DNA from: JBCDCB01 sp039182735
GTDB taxonomy: Bacteria > Planctomycetota > Phycisphaerae > Phycisphaerales > UBA1924
NCBI GenBank assembly: GCA_039182735.1
Contig: JBCDCB010000011.1
Coordinates: 1-64,000, forward strand
Direction of reading: 5' to 3'
Length of the DNA stretch: 64,000 bases
The notes below the pieces were generated by a model. That model saw nothing but the letters and a program-made list of their open reading frames with translations, was not told where the DNA came from and made no database searches. A program made the translations under genes and the position numbers. Shown in pieces: positions 8,488-16,439 of this stretch; position 1 is the first letter of the stretch, and each line of letters opens with the position of its first letter.

Positions 8488-10259
8488 TGGCCACGCCCGA
8501 CCGCTCCCACGAGCGTCTCGCCGACCTCTTCGATCGCGCGGGGACGCTCCTGCGGCTGCACGGCGCGAACACGTTCCGCGCGAACGCGCACGCAAAGGCC
8601 GCGCGCACCATCCGCGATCATCCGGAGATCATCGACACGGCCCGCGATGATCCCGATGCGCTCGGCGAGCTGCCAGGCATCGGCTCGAAGATCGCTGAAA
8701 AGATCATCGAGTTTGTCGAAACCGGCGACATCGACGAGTTCGATGAGCTCGCCGCCAACACCCCGGCGGGGCTTCTCGACGTGCTCGCGATCCCCGGTCT
8801 CGGTGCGAAGACCGTTCGTGCGCTGTGGGAAACGCTGAACGTGGAATCGATCGCCGATCTCGAACGAGTGATCGACGACGGAACGATCCTCGACGTTCCG
8901 CGCATGGGCGAGAAGACCGTCGAGGGGATCCGCGACGCGATCGACTTTCAGAAGCGTTCGAAGGGACGCACGCCGCTCGGGATCGCGCTGCCGATCGCCG
9001 AATCACTCGTGGATCGCCTGGCAAACGTCCGGGGCGTCAAGCGGCTCGCGAGCGCCGGCTCGCTCCGGCGCGGCGCGGAGACCATCGGCGATGTCGATCT
9101 CCTCGCCGTCACCGCCGAGCCGGACACGCTGCGCAACGCGTTCACTTCGCTGAAGGGCGTGGACAATGTCATCGCGTCGGGCGAGACCAAGTCATCGATC
9201 CGGCTCCAGGCGCGCGATCGGGTGCTGCAGGTCGATCTGCGCATCGTGCCCGCCGAATCGTGGGGCGCCGCGCTCCTGTACTTCACCGGTTCGAAGGAGT
9301 TCAACGTCGCGCTGCGTTCGCGCGCCAAGTCCCGCGGGCTTACGCTCAACGAGTACGGGCTGTACCCGGACGAGGAACCGGAGAACCCAGATCCGCCGCA
9401 AGCACGCGGCGTCGGACCGATTGCCGGCGAGACCGAAGCGTCGATCTTCGAAGCACTCGAAATGCCCACGATCCCGCCGGAGCTGCGCGAAGACTGGTTC
9501 ATCGACGGTTCGCCCGAGCGCGTGCCGGAGATCATCACGATCAGCCGGGTCATTTCCGAACTGCACGCGCACACCACGGCTTCCGACGGCAAGCTTTCGA
9601 TCGTCGAGCTCGCGGGGCTCGCCAGGCAGGCCGGGTTCCACACCATCGCGGTGACCGATCACAGCAAGTCTTCGGTCATCGCTGGCGGGCTCGACGAGGA
9701 CCGCCTGCGTGCGCACATCGACGCTGTGCGCGCCGCGAACGAGGAGATCGACGGCATCACCATCCTCGCGGGGAGCGAGGTGGACATCCTCGCCGACGGT
9801 TCGCTCGATTACGACGACGAACTGCTCGCGGCACTCGACCACGTGGTGGCGTCGCCGCACGCGTCGCTGAACCAGTCACCGGCCGACGCCACGCGCCGCC
9901 TCATCCGCGCGATCGAGCACCCTAGCGTGCGCATCCTCGGGCACCCGACCGGGCGGCTGATCGGGAGGCGCGAGGGCTTCGCACCGGACATCCGCGCACT
10001 CGCCCGCGCCGCCGCCGAGCACGACGTGGCGCTCGAACTCAACGCGAACTGGATGCGGCTCGATCTGAGCGATCGGAACCTGCGGATCGCGCTGGACGAG
10101 GGCGCGCTGATCGCCATCGACTGCGACGTCCATCGCCTCGACGACTTCGAGCAGCTGCGGTTCGGCATCGCGACCGCCCGGCGCGCGGCGTTGCCCGCCG
10201 ACCGCTGCGTGAACTGCTGGGACGCCGGTCGCCTGCACGCGTGGCTGCGTCGAGGCTGA
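8487..10259 (+). CDS. polX: DNA polymerase/3'-5' exonuclease PolX
   Basis: 590 residues. Helix-hairpin-helix elements (LGELPGIGSKIAEKI, AIPGLGAKTVRALW, VPRMGEKTVEGI) precede the family X palm with GSLRRG and catalytic D202/D204 (IGDVDLL), plus the third acidic residue D250 (LQVDLRIVP). The C-terminal PHP domain from about 358 begins ELHAHTTASDG with H360 and H362 and carries further metal-binding motifs (AVTDHSKSS, ASPHASL). Bacterial PolX fills short gaps in base-excision repair, with the PHP domain giving Mn-dependent exonuclease and AP-endonuclease activity. ATG 8487 is preferred over GTG one codon earlier. It overlaps the stop of the upstream small gene by one base. Confidence 0.95.
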   Translation: MATPDRSHERLADLFDRAGTLLRLHGANTFRANAHAKAARTIRDHPEIIDTARDDPDALGELPGIGSKIAEKIIEFVETGDIDEFDELAANTPAGLLDVLAIPGLGAKTVRALWETLNVESIADLERVIDDGTILDVPRMGEKTVEGIRDAIDFQKRSKGRTPLGIALPIAESLVDRLANVRGVKRLASAGSLRRGAETIGDVDLLAVTAEPDTLRNAFTSLKGVDNVIASGETKSSIRLQARDRVLQVDLRIVPAESWGAALLYFTGSKEFNVALRSRAKSRGLTLNEYGLYPDEEPENPDPPQARGVGPIAGETEASIFEALEMPTIPPELREDWFIDGSPERVPEIITISRVISELHAHTTASDGKLSIVELAGLARQAGFHTIAVTDHSKSSVIAGGLDEDRLRAHIDAVRAANEEIDGITILAGSEVDILADGSLDYDDELLAALDHVVASPHASLNQSPADATRRLIRAIEHPSVRILGHPTGRLIGRREGFAPDIRALARAAAEHDVALELNANWMRLDLSDRNLRIALDEGALIAIDCDVHRLDDFEQLRFGIATARRAALPADRCVNCWDAGRLHAWLRRG

Positions 10260-10280
10260 CCGCACGATCGGTCCGCCGCG

Positions 10281-10286
10281 TACACT
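10281..10286 (+). promoter_or_regulatory. -10 box (TACACT) of Fur-like gene
   Basis: TACACT ends 6 nt before ATG 10293, so a start site 7 nt downstream of the box would be the A of the start codon. There is no Shine-Dalgarno sequence in the 33-bp gap after polX. This is the clearest leaderless candidate in the window. The -35 region is weak. Confidence 0.45.
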
Positions 10287-10292
10287 GCTGAT

Positions 10293-10796
10293 ATGGACTT
10301 GAAGCCCATCGGCAACGGCGGTTCGAATCACGACGCACTGGGTGATCTTGAGATCATGGAGCCGCTCTGCGCGGTTTTCCGTCGATCGCTGCGCGACGCG
10401 GGGCAGAAGTACACGCCGGAGCGTGCGCAGATCCTTGACGCGATCCTTGAGATCGACGGGCTCTTCGAGGCCGATCAGTTGCAGACCATGCTTCGCGACA
10501 AGGGATTCCGCGTGAGCAAGGCGACCGTGTACCGGACGATCAAGCTGCTGCAGGAGGCGCAGATCATCCGCCAGGTCCTGTTCGATTCCGAACTCGCGCA
10601 CTACCAACTCGCCTACGGCAACCAGCCGAGCGACCTGGTCGTCCGCCTCGACACGAACGAGGTCGTCACGATCAACGTGCCGGAGCTCAGCGAGATCCGC
10701 GATCGGATCTGCGCCGACCTCGGCCTCGTGCCACGCGGGCACCGTTTCCAGATTTACGCGACCGATCGCGCGAGCGACTCGGGCGACGACGCCTGA
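10293..10796 (+). CDS. Fur-family transcriptional regulator lacking canonical metal ligands
   Basis: 167 residues. The winged helix is well conserved: KYTPERAQILDAILEIDGLF, then GFRVSKATVYRTIKLLQEAQ. The dimerisation half is not. Where Fur proteins have the His cluster (HHDHLIC) and CxxC this protein has YGNQPSDLVVRLDTNEVV, and the hinge His usual after the first helix pair is replaced by Leu (DGLFEAD). Only one His of the distal region (RGHRF) remains, and no Cys is present in the protein. It probably binds DNA as a dimer but may sense something other than Fe, Zn, Mn or peroxide, or be metal-independent. It sits after polX and converges with the tsaE fusion gene 3 bp away. Confidence 0.85.
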   Translation: MDLKPIGNGGSNHDALGDLEIMEPLCAVFRRSLRDAGQKYTPERAQILDAILEIDGLFEADQLQTMLRDKGFRVSKATVYRTIKLLQEAQIIRQVLFDSELAHYQLAYGNQPSDLVVRLDTNEVVTINVPELSEIRDRICADLGLVPRGHRFQIYATDRASDSGDDA

Positions 10797-10799
10797 CCG

Positions 10800-11429
10800 T
10801 CAGTCCGTGGTTTCGAGGTCCGCGTCCTTGAGTTCGCGGCTGATCGAGTACCGCCCGTCGAACCACGCCGAGAGATCCACCCGCCTGCATCGCTCGCCGC
10901 AGAACGGGAACGATGGCGCATCCTGCGGGATCAACTTCCCGCACGCGCGGCACGCCTGTGGCCCGTGCGCGACCGAGTGCTGTGCATCGAGCCCCTTCAC
11001 AGAAACCACGCGCCCGTTGATCGGCGCGTGCTGGATCATGACCTCGATCGCACGCGCGATTGAACCGGGCGGGAGCCGGTCCGGCCACTCGATCGCGACA
11101 ATGCGCGTGCCGTCAGCAAGTTCCTCCCAGCCGATCGACTCCAGATCGCTGTCGGGATCGAGGCGATACGCGTCGATGTGTACGAGCCCGGTGCCGCCTT
11201 CCACTGGCGTGTACTCCTGCACGAGCGTGAACGTCGGGCTGCTGACGTCGTTCGGATCGATGCCCAAACCCTCGGCGAGCCCGCGTACGAACGTTGTCTT
11301 TCCCGCGCCGAGCTCACCGCGCAGCGTAAGAACATCCCCCGCCTGCAACCGATCGGCGAGAGCACTCGCGAAGGCGCGAAGGTCCTCCTCGCTCGGGGAA
11401 CGATGCACGTTGGATTCGCGTTCGCTCAC
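10800..11429 (-). CDS. tsaE: TsaE tRNA threonylcarbamoyladenosine ATPase fused to a YacG-like zinc finger
   Basis: 209 residues from GTG 11429, which overlaps the thiL stop by 4 bp. Residues 1-150 are TsaE: Walker A GELGAGKT at 38-45, SSPTFTLVQEY, and HIDAYRLDPD. TsaE drives the TsaB-TsaD complex that makes t6A37 on ANN-decoding tRNAs. The last 50 residues are a separate zinc finger, CRACG at 160-164 and FCGERC with Cys177 and Cys181, followed by RVDLSAWFDGRYSI. That matches YacG (DUF329), a small DNA gyrase inhibitor, in both cysteine spacing and the D-L-x-x-W tail. The fusion is seen directly; its role is unknown. The downstream gene converges (fur). Confidence 0.88.
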   Translation of the reverse strand: MSERESNVHRSPSEEDLRAFASALADRLQAGDVLTLRGELGAGKTTFVRGLAEGLGIDPNDVSSPTFTLVQEYTPVEGGTGLVHIDAYRLDPDSDLESIGWEELADGTRIVAIEWPDRLPPGSIARAIEVMIQHAPINGRVVSVKGLDAQHSVAHGPQACRACGKLIPQDAPSFPFCGERCRRVDLSAWFDGRYSISRELKDADLETTD

Positions 11430-12331
11430 GCGGATGGGTCCTCCGGATCGCCGTGATCCCAACCGTATGCACCGATCTCGACGGCGTCACCATCGCTCGT
11501 GTGCAGCACACAACCGCTGCCTGGCCGCGTACGCCCGATCACCGTGAAACCCAGCTCCCGCGCAACGGAGGCGTCAAGCGACGGGAAATCGATGGCAAAG
11601 AGCAGTTCGTAGTCTTCTCCGTCGGCAACCGCACGCCGCACGCCTCGGGTGGGATCGCGCAGCGGGATCGCCTTTCCATCCAGTTCGATCCGCACGCCGG
11701 AGGCGCGTGCGAGACGTCCCGCGTCGATCCCGAGGCCATCGGAGATGTCGATCATCGCGGTGAGCGACGCACCGAACCGATCCGCGAGCGCACATCCCGT
11801 GTCGATCCTCGGCACGAAAGACAGGTGATACCCCGACTCGAACGAAGCGCCGATCGAGCCGGTCACGCACACGAGTTGCCCATCGCCCGCGCCGTCCCGT
11901 CGGACCGCGCCGCGCGACGGGTGCGGCGTTCCCAGTACTGTCACGGTCAACGCTTCCGGCCCCTCTGCTGTCGCAATATCACCGCCCACGACCGGGCAGG
12001 CGAACCGCTCGCCCCATCGCTTGACGGCATCTGAGAGCGCCTCACCGCGCGCGAGCCCGGGGCGCAGTCTCGCGGCGACGAGCGAACAAAGCGGCGCCCC
12101 CGCCATCGCCGCGATGTCCGAAATCGCCCGCGCCATCGCCTTTCGACCGACCGCGTCCGCATCGGTCTCCGCATCGAAGTGCCGCCCCTCAATGAGTTGA
12201 TCGACGCTCAGCAGCACGTCGCCACTCGGGCGGACGAGCGCACAGTCATCGCCGGGCGGGATGATCACACCCGCGGGCGGCTCGCCGCCATGATCTCGTC
12301 GGATCCGTTGGAGCAGTTCGTCTTCGCGCAT
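11426..12331 (-). CDS. thiL: Thiamine-monophosphate kinase
   Basis: 301 residues, near the usual 320. The start MREDELLQRI is typical, followed by the Mg/ATP loop IPPGDDCALV, then SVDQLIEGRHFD (the conserved STDTLVEGVHF element), AISDIAAMAGAP, VVGGDIATAEG and ISDGLGIDAGRLA. ThiL phosphorylates thiamine monophosphate to the active cofactor thiamine diphosphate. No other thiamine biosynthesis gene and no THI-box-like structure was recognised nearby. It is first in a two-gene unit with tsaE-yacG (4-bp overlap) and diverges from the esterase gene over 26 bp. Confidence 0.93.
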   Translation of the reverse strand: MREDELLQRIRRDHGGEPPAGVIIPPGDDCALVRPSGDVLLSVDQLIEGRHFDAETDADAVGRKAMARAISDIAAMAGAPLCSLVAARLRPGLARGEALSDAVKRWGERFACPVVGGDIATAEGPEALTVTVLGTPHPSRGAVRRDGAGDGQLVCVTGSIGASFESGYHLSFVPRIDTGCALADRFGASLTAMIDISDGLGIDAGRLARASGVRIELDGKAIPLRDPTRGVRRAVADGEDYELLFAIDFPSLDASVARELGFTVIGRTRPGSGCVLHTSDGDAVEIGAYGWDHGDPEDPSA

Positions 12332-12344
12332 GATCGCTCGCCGC

Positions 12345-12350
12345 TAGGGT
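12345..12350 (+). promoter_or_regulatory. TAGGGT box of esterase gene in 26-bp divergent spacer
   Basis: TAGGGT lies 7 nt before ATG 12358. Its complement includes TACCCT facing thiL. The divergent spacer between thiL and the esterase is only 26 bp, so the two promoters must overlap or extend into coding sequence. No Shine-Dalgarno sequence is seen for the esterase. Confidence 0.35.
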
Positions 12351-12357
12351 ATGAGTG

Positions 12358-13419
12358 ATGGATCTCCCCGACGACTTCGGCCTCAATCCGGCGGCCACGC
12401 TCGCGCACGTCGCCGACCCGACGCCGCCACCGGGGTTCCTGCAGTTCTGGTGCGCCTGGCAGGAGCGCGTGGACGCGGTCGTGCCGGCATTCCGTGACCC
12501 GCTGCCCGGCGAACATGACGTCACGGGGCCGGCCCTCGCCACGCACGTGCTCGAAAGCGTGGGAGGTGCCCGCATCGGCTGCCGAATCAGCCAGCCGAGC
12601 GAGACGCCCCGCTGCGTAGTGGTCGCGTTGCACGGCTACGTCATCGACGAGCCCACCATCCCCGAACGCGTGTCGTGGTGCCCGAACGATGCCGTGTGCG
12701 TCAACGTGCGCGTGCGCGGCTACCCCGGTTCGACATGGGGCGACGCGGACGCGGACACCGTGGACACCGGGTACATCACCATCGGGCTCGCAGACGAACA
12801 GTCGTGGATTCTGGGCGGCGCTGTCGCCGACGTGCTGCTCGCCGTGCGCGCGGCCCGCGCCCAGTGGCCGCACCTTCCGGTATCGCTCGCCGGCGAGTCG
12901 TTCGGCGGCGGGCTCGCCGTCATCGCGACGTCGCTCCTAAACCCGTGCGAAGCGCCGGATCGCCTGGCGCTCGGGCTCCCGACGTTCGGAGACTGGGACT
13001 GGCGTCTCGAGCGATCCGCGCGCGCCGGCAGCGGTCTCGAGATCGAACACTTCATCCGCGACCGGCGAGATCAGGAAACGCGCATCCGGCGCACGCTGCG
13101 ACAGTTCGACGCCACCGTGCACGCGAAGCGCATCGCCGTACCGACGATCTGCAAGCTGGCCTGCGCGGACGACGTGGTGCCCGCGCCCTCCGCCGCCGCG
13201 GTGTTCAATGCGCTCGGCACGCCCGCCGGGGAGAAGTGGCGGTTCATCACGCCCTTCGGGCATTACGACGGCGGCATCGCCAACGCCCGCAGGCATGCGC
13301 TCTTCGAACGCCTCGCCAAGCGCTTCCTGACGTGCGCCGAGTCACCCGCCGAAGCGATCGAACCTTGGTGCGGCGTGCTCCAGCAGGGCGAACGCGAGCC
13401 GGACGGGATTGGCGCATGA
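12358..13419 (+). CDS. Acetyl-xylan-esterase-like alpha/beta hydrolase (CE7/AXE1 type)
   Basis: 353 residues without a signal peptide. The layout fits the AXE1/cephalosporin-C deacetylase family: an N-terminal PPPGFLQFWCAWQER segment (family proteins have FWxx), strand VVVALHGY, the NVRVRGYPGS element where CE7 enzymes have RGQ, nucleophile elbow GESFGG with Ser181, acid Asp271 or Asp272 (ACADDVV) and His302 (GHYDG). These would deacetylate xylo-oligosaccharides or related esters in the cytoplasm. The oxyanion RGQ is changed to RGY, so substrate is uncertain. Its stop overlaps the start of the next gene by 4 bp (ATGA). Confidence 0.75.
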   Translation: MDLPDDFGLNPAATLAHVADPTPPPGFLQFWCAWQERVDAVVPAFRDPLPGEHDVTGPALATHVLESVGGARIGCRISQPSETPRCVVVALHGYVIDEPTIPERVSWCPNDAVCVNVRVRGYPGSTWGDADADTVDTGYITIGLADEQSWILGGAVADVLLAVRAARAQWPHLPVSLAGESFGGGLAVIATSLLNPCEAPDRLALGLPTFGDWDWRLERSARAGSGLEIEHFIRDRRDQETRIRRTLRQFDATVHAKRIAVPTICKLACADDVVPAPSAAAVFNALGTPAGEKWRFITPFGHYDGGIANARRHALFERLAKRFLTCAESPAEAIEPWCGVLQQGEREPDGIGA

Positions 13420-13853
13420 ACACGGAAGATGCGGATCTCTTCGGCCAGCGAACGCCTCACGATGAGCACGACCGGAACCTGCTCGCCCTGTACGAAGCCG
13501 CAGAGCGAACGCTCGACGACCTGCCGTACACGCCAGAGTTCGAGCGTCTCTACGCCGACATCTCGACCGACGAATCCGAGGGAGACGTGCTCCGGCGTCT
13601 GCAGCGTTTGCGAAAGGCCGGGAAGCTCCCACGCCTCGGTCGTCGCGGCAGCACGCCGGCGATCCACCTCACGCCCGAGGAAGAGTCCACGCTTCGCGCG
13701 CTCGTCGAGGAAAAGGTCGAATCACTCGGGCAGCGCGACCGCTTGCCCTATACCGCGGACTTCGATGCCGTCCTGCTCGCGTTCAACGAGCAGACGCAGC
13801 GCACGCTCGACCATCACACGCTGTGGCGACTGATCGCGCGGATCGCCAAGTAG
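13416..13853 (+). CDS. Hypothetical protein with two LPYT repeats
   Basis: 145 residues, family not recognised. Two related segments stand out: DLPYTPEFERLYADI followed by VLRRLQRLRKAGKL in the first half, and RLPYTADFDAVLLAF followed by HTLWRLIARIAK at the C-terminus. Each reads as LPYT-x-x-F plus two helices, with an Arg/Lys-rich second helix, which could mean a duplicated nucleic-acid or protein-binding unit. The middle (HLTPEEESTLRALVEEKVES) is helical and acidic. There is no signal peptide. It is coupled to the esterase gene by a 4-bp overlap and converges with proB 3 bp downstream. Confidence 0.75.
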   Translation: MNTEDADLFGQRTPHDEHDRNLLALYEAAERTLDDLPYTPEFERLYADISTDESEGDVLRRLQRLRKAGKLPRLGRRGSTPAIHLTPEEESTLRALVEEKVESLGQRDRLPYTADFDAVLLAFNEQTQRTLDHHTLWRLIARIAK

Positions 13854-13856
13854 CCG

Positions 13857-14999
13857 TCATGCCGCGGGCCCGCTCCGCCCGGTGACGGCGAGGTTATCGC
13901 GATGCACGGCTTCGTCGTGCGTGCGCAGACCGAGGATGCCCTCGAACTCCGCAGAGTCCCGCCCCATGATGCGTCGCAGATCGGCGGCGTCGAAGTTGCA
14001 CAAGCCCCGCGCGATCTCTTTGCCGTGCCCGTCGCGCACGAGGACCACATCGCCCGCGTCGAAGCGCCCCGTGACCGCCGTGATGCCCTTGGCCAGCAGC
14101 GATGCGCCGCGCACGCAGATGGCTTTCGCCGCGCCGGGATCGACGTCGATGGTCCCCGCCGGCGTCGCGGTGAGCGCGATCCAGAGCCGACGACCGCCGT
14201 GGCGAGACGCCAGACCCGGGATGAGCGTTCCGACATCGTCCCCATTGAGCACGCGCGCGAGGTTCGTGATCGGGCGCCCGCCCGCGATCACCGTCGTGAC
14301 GCCCGCGAGCGCGGCGTCGCGCGCAGCCTGCAGCTTCGTGCGCATCCCGCCGCGGCCCATGCGTGTCCCGCCCGCACGGATGTGGCCCGCGAGCTGATCG
14401 GCATCGGGGGCCTCACGGATCACCTCCCCCGCTTCATCGCGCACGCCCTCAACCGTGGTGAGGATGACGAGCGCATCGGCTCGCACGGCGGCGCTGAGCT
14501 TCGCCGCGAGCAGGTCGTTGTCGCCGAGCGAAATCTCCTCTGTCGCAACGGAATCGTTCTCGTTGACGATCGGCAAGCACCCCACATCGAGCAGCGACGC
14601 GACGCAGTTGCGGATGTTCAGGAAGCGGTCGCGCTCGTCGAAGTCACTCCGCGACAAGAGCATCTGCGCCACGGCGGCGTCGCGTACGCCGAAGGCTTCC
14701 CGCCACATCGACATGAGCGCGGGCTGGCCCGCCGCGGCCGCCGCCTGCAATCTCGCGACGTCATCCGGCCTGCTCGCGAGGTCCAGCGCCCCCACGCCGG
14801 CGGCAACCGCACCGGACGAAACCAGGATGATCTCGCGTCCCGAAGCGCTAAGCCCCGCGAGCTGCGTCGCGGCGTCGTGCAGGTACGCGCGATCGATGGT
14901 CGGCGAATCGTTCGTGAGCAGCGCCGAGCCGATCTTCACGACGACCCGCTGCGCCTCGCGAAGCCTCGCACGGTTCCCATGGCCAGGTACGTCATTCAT
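13857..14999 (-). CDS. proB: Glutamate 5-kinase with C-terminal PUA domain
   Basis: 380 residues, standard length. The amino-acid-kinase domain has VVVKIGSALLTND, VSSGAVAAGVGAL, NENDSVATEEI and GDNDLLAAKLSAAV with VILTTVEGV. The PUA domain occupies roughly residues 290-370 (LLAKGITAVTGRFDAGDVV). ProB makes gamma-glutamyl phosphate, the first step of proline synthesis. proA is not nearby; the upstream partner is waaA, joined by a 4-bp overlap (ATGA), so this is an operon of convenience rather than a proline operon. Confidence 0.96.
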   Translation of the reverse strand: MNDVPGHGNRARLREAQRVVVKIGSALLTNDSPTIDRAYLHDAATQLAGLSASGREIILVSSGAVAAGVGALDLASRPDDVARLQAAAAAGQPALMSMWREAFGVRDAAVAQMLLSRSDFDERDRFLNIRNCVASLLDVGCLPIVNENDSVATEEISLGDNDLLAAKLSAAVRADALVILTTVEGVRDEAGEVIREAPDADQLAGHIRAGGTRMGRGGMRTKLQAARDAALAGVTTVIAGGRPITNLARVLNGDDVGTLIPGLASRHGGRRLWIALTATPAGTIDVDPGAAKAICVRGASLLAKGITAVTGRFDAGDVVLVRDGHGKEIARGLCNFDAADLRRIMGRDSAEFEGILGLRTHDEAVHRDNLAVTGRSGPAA

Positions 15000-16237
15000 G
15001 CGCGCACCTCAGGACCGAGCAGCGGCAGCACGAGTTCAAGTGTTCGCTCGGTCGCGCCGCGATGGCGCTCAACGCTCGCCTTTCCTGCGGCACCCAACGC
15101 TTCTCGACGCGCCGGATCAGCGAGCAGCCCCCCCAGGTCCCGCTCGAGCGACTCGCGTGCGCTGATGAGGATGGCGTCGTCGGCCACGAGCGCGCGCGTC
15201 ACGTGCTCGAAGTCCCCGAAGCGTGGGCCGATGATCACGGGCTTGGCGAGTGCCGCGGGCTCCATCGGGTCCGAGCCGTGCAGGTCGCCGAAGGATCGTC
15301 CGACCACTACGACGTCCGCGAGCGCGTACGCCGCGCGCAGCTCCCCGATTGTGTCGAGCAGGAAGCGCGTCGCACCGGCCTTGGGTGTTCGCGCAGAGCG
15401 CCGCACGCAGCCGGGCAGGTGCGCTGCGGCACCTTCGAACCACTCCGGCTTACGCGGTGCGCACAGCAGTTGCACGTCTTCCGGCACAGCCTCATGCAGC
15501 AGTGCGTGCTCGTCCGGTGCCGTCGATCCCGCGACGACCAGCGGTCTGTCGCGATCGACCCCGAGTTCACGAGCGAGCGCCTCCGCGGGTGCGGGCTCAA
15601 CCCCGCTCGCGGCGCTGTCCCACTTCATCGTCCCGACCGCGAACACACGCCCGCGCGCGGCATCCATCGCGCGGAAGCGTTCGGCGTACGTCTCGTCCTG
15701 TGCGCACACGAACGAAAGCTCGCGGAACATCCCGCCGACCACGCCGCGCAGCGCGTGGTACCTGCGGAAGGATCGCTCGCTCAGCCTGCCGTTGACCACA
15801 GCAACCGGAACGCCCGCGCGCGCGCACGCGCCGAGAAAGTTGGGCCACACCTCAAGCTCCGCGAGCAGCACCAGATCGGGGCGGACCGCGTCGAGGAACC
15901 GGCGGACGGCACCGCTCGAATCGAGCGGGTAGCGGACAACGGGAACCTCGGGCTCGAAGAGCGCCCGGGCGCGCGCGATCCCGGTATCGGTCGTGGAACT
16001 GACCACCGGCTCGCGCTCGCCGTCCGAGCGCAGCGCTTCGATCAGCGGGCGGAGCAGATTAACCTCACCGACCGACACGCCGTGCACGAGCACGCGTCGC
16101 GCGGTCTTGGGCGGCAGCGGCGCGACGTGTCCGAAGCGCTCACGCCACCCCCCGCGGTTCTTGCGCATCCACCACGGCGCGGTGACGCCGGCGGCGATGA
16201 GATAGCCAGCGTTCAGGATGAATCCGTTCATCGGCAT
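14996..16237 (-). CDS. waaA: 3-deoxy-D-manno-octulosonic acid (Kdo) transferase
   Basis: 413 residues from ATG 16237; ATG 16231 two codons later is equally possible and neither has a clear Shine-Dalgarno site. The N-terminus is hydrophobic (membrane anchor), then GWRERFGHVAPL, VLVHGVSVGEVNLLRPLIEAL, VVSSTTDTGIARARALF and RPDLVLLAELEVWPNFL are signature elements of KdtA/WaaA. The C-terminal half contains VVAGSTAPDEHALL and DPMEPAALAKPVIIGPRFGDF, the nucleotide-sugar side. The enzyme adds Kdo to lipid A precursor at the inner membrane, implying that this planctomycete makes a lipopolysaccharide core. It overlaps proB and lies next to tRNA-Val. Confidence 0.93.
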   Translation of the reverse strand: MPMNGFILNAGYLIAAGVTAPWWMRKNRGGWRERFGHVAPLPPKTARRVLVHGVSVGEVNLLRPLIEALRSDGEREPVVSSTTDTGIARARALFEPEVPVVRYPLDSSGAVRRFLDAVRPDLVLLAELEVWPNFLGACARAGVPVAVVNGRLSERSFRRYHALRGVVGGMFRELSFVCAQDETYAERFRAMDAARGRVFAVGTMKWDSAASGVEPAPAEALARELGVDRDRPLVVAGSTAPDEHALLHEAVPEDVQLLCAPRKPEWFEGAAAHLPGCVRRSARTPKAGATRFLLDTIGELRAAYALADVVVVGRSFGDLHGSDPMEPAALAKPVIIGPRFGDFEHVTRALVADDAILISARESLERDLGGLLADPARREALGAAGKASVERHRGATERTLELVLPLLGPEVRA

Positions 16238-16274
16238 GTGGTGAAACGCTTTACCGAAGCCGCGCCCGTACAAG

Positions 16275-16347
16275 TGAGCGTGGAGGGATTCGAACCCCCG
16301 ACTCTCCGCACGTAAAGCGGATGCTCTAGCCCCTGAGCTACACGCCC
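16275..16347 (-). tRNA. tRNA-Val (anticodon UAC)
   Basis: Minus-strand cloverleaf of 72 nt plus discriminator A. The acceptor stem GGGCGTG pairs with CACGCTC (one G-U), the D stem is GCTC/GAGC, the anticodon stem TCCGC/GCGGA encloses loop TTTACGT with anticodon TAC, and the T stem GGGGG/CCCTC encloses TTCGAAT. No CCA is encoded. It reads GUA (and by wobble other GUN) valine codons. Confidence 0.95.
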
Positions 16348-16356
16348 GACGCGCCA

Positions 16357-16362
16357 AGTGTA
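16357..16362 (-). promoter_or_regulatory. -10 box (TACACT) of tRNA-Val(UAC)
   Basis: On the minus strand TACACT ends 9 nt before the first base of the tRNA, the expected distance for a tRNA promoter. The same hexamer is found at fur. The -35 is not clear. Confidence 0.4.
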
Positions 16363-16411
16363 TCGCGCTCTCCGCGCGGCCCACTCGCTGGGCAAAGCCA
16401 CCCGATCGAGA

Positions 16412-16417
16412 TACGCT
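16412..16417 (+). promoter_or_regulatory. -10 box (TACGCT) upstream of gdhA
   Basis: TACGCT lies 22 nt before the gdhA start, leaving a short leader with a GGGGG Shine-Dalgarno run. The same hexamer occurs before tRNA-Val(CAC) and before the secreted endonuclease-like gene. A TGGGCA hexamer about 17 nt upstream could be a weak -35. Confidence 0.35.
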
Positions 16418-16439
16418 CCCCGCTCAGCAAGGGGGTTCG

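Noticed and set aside
13902..15932. 676-codon plus-strand open frame
   Set aside because: Antisense to proB and waaA, both with clear family motifs.
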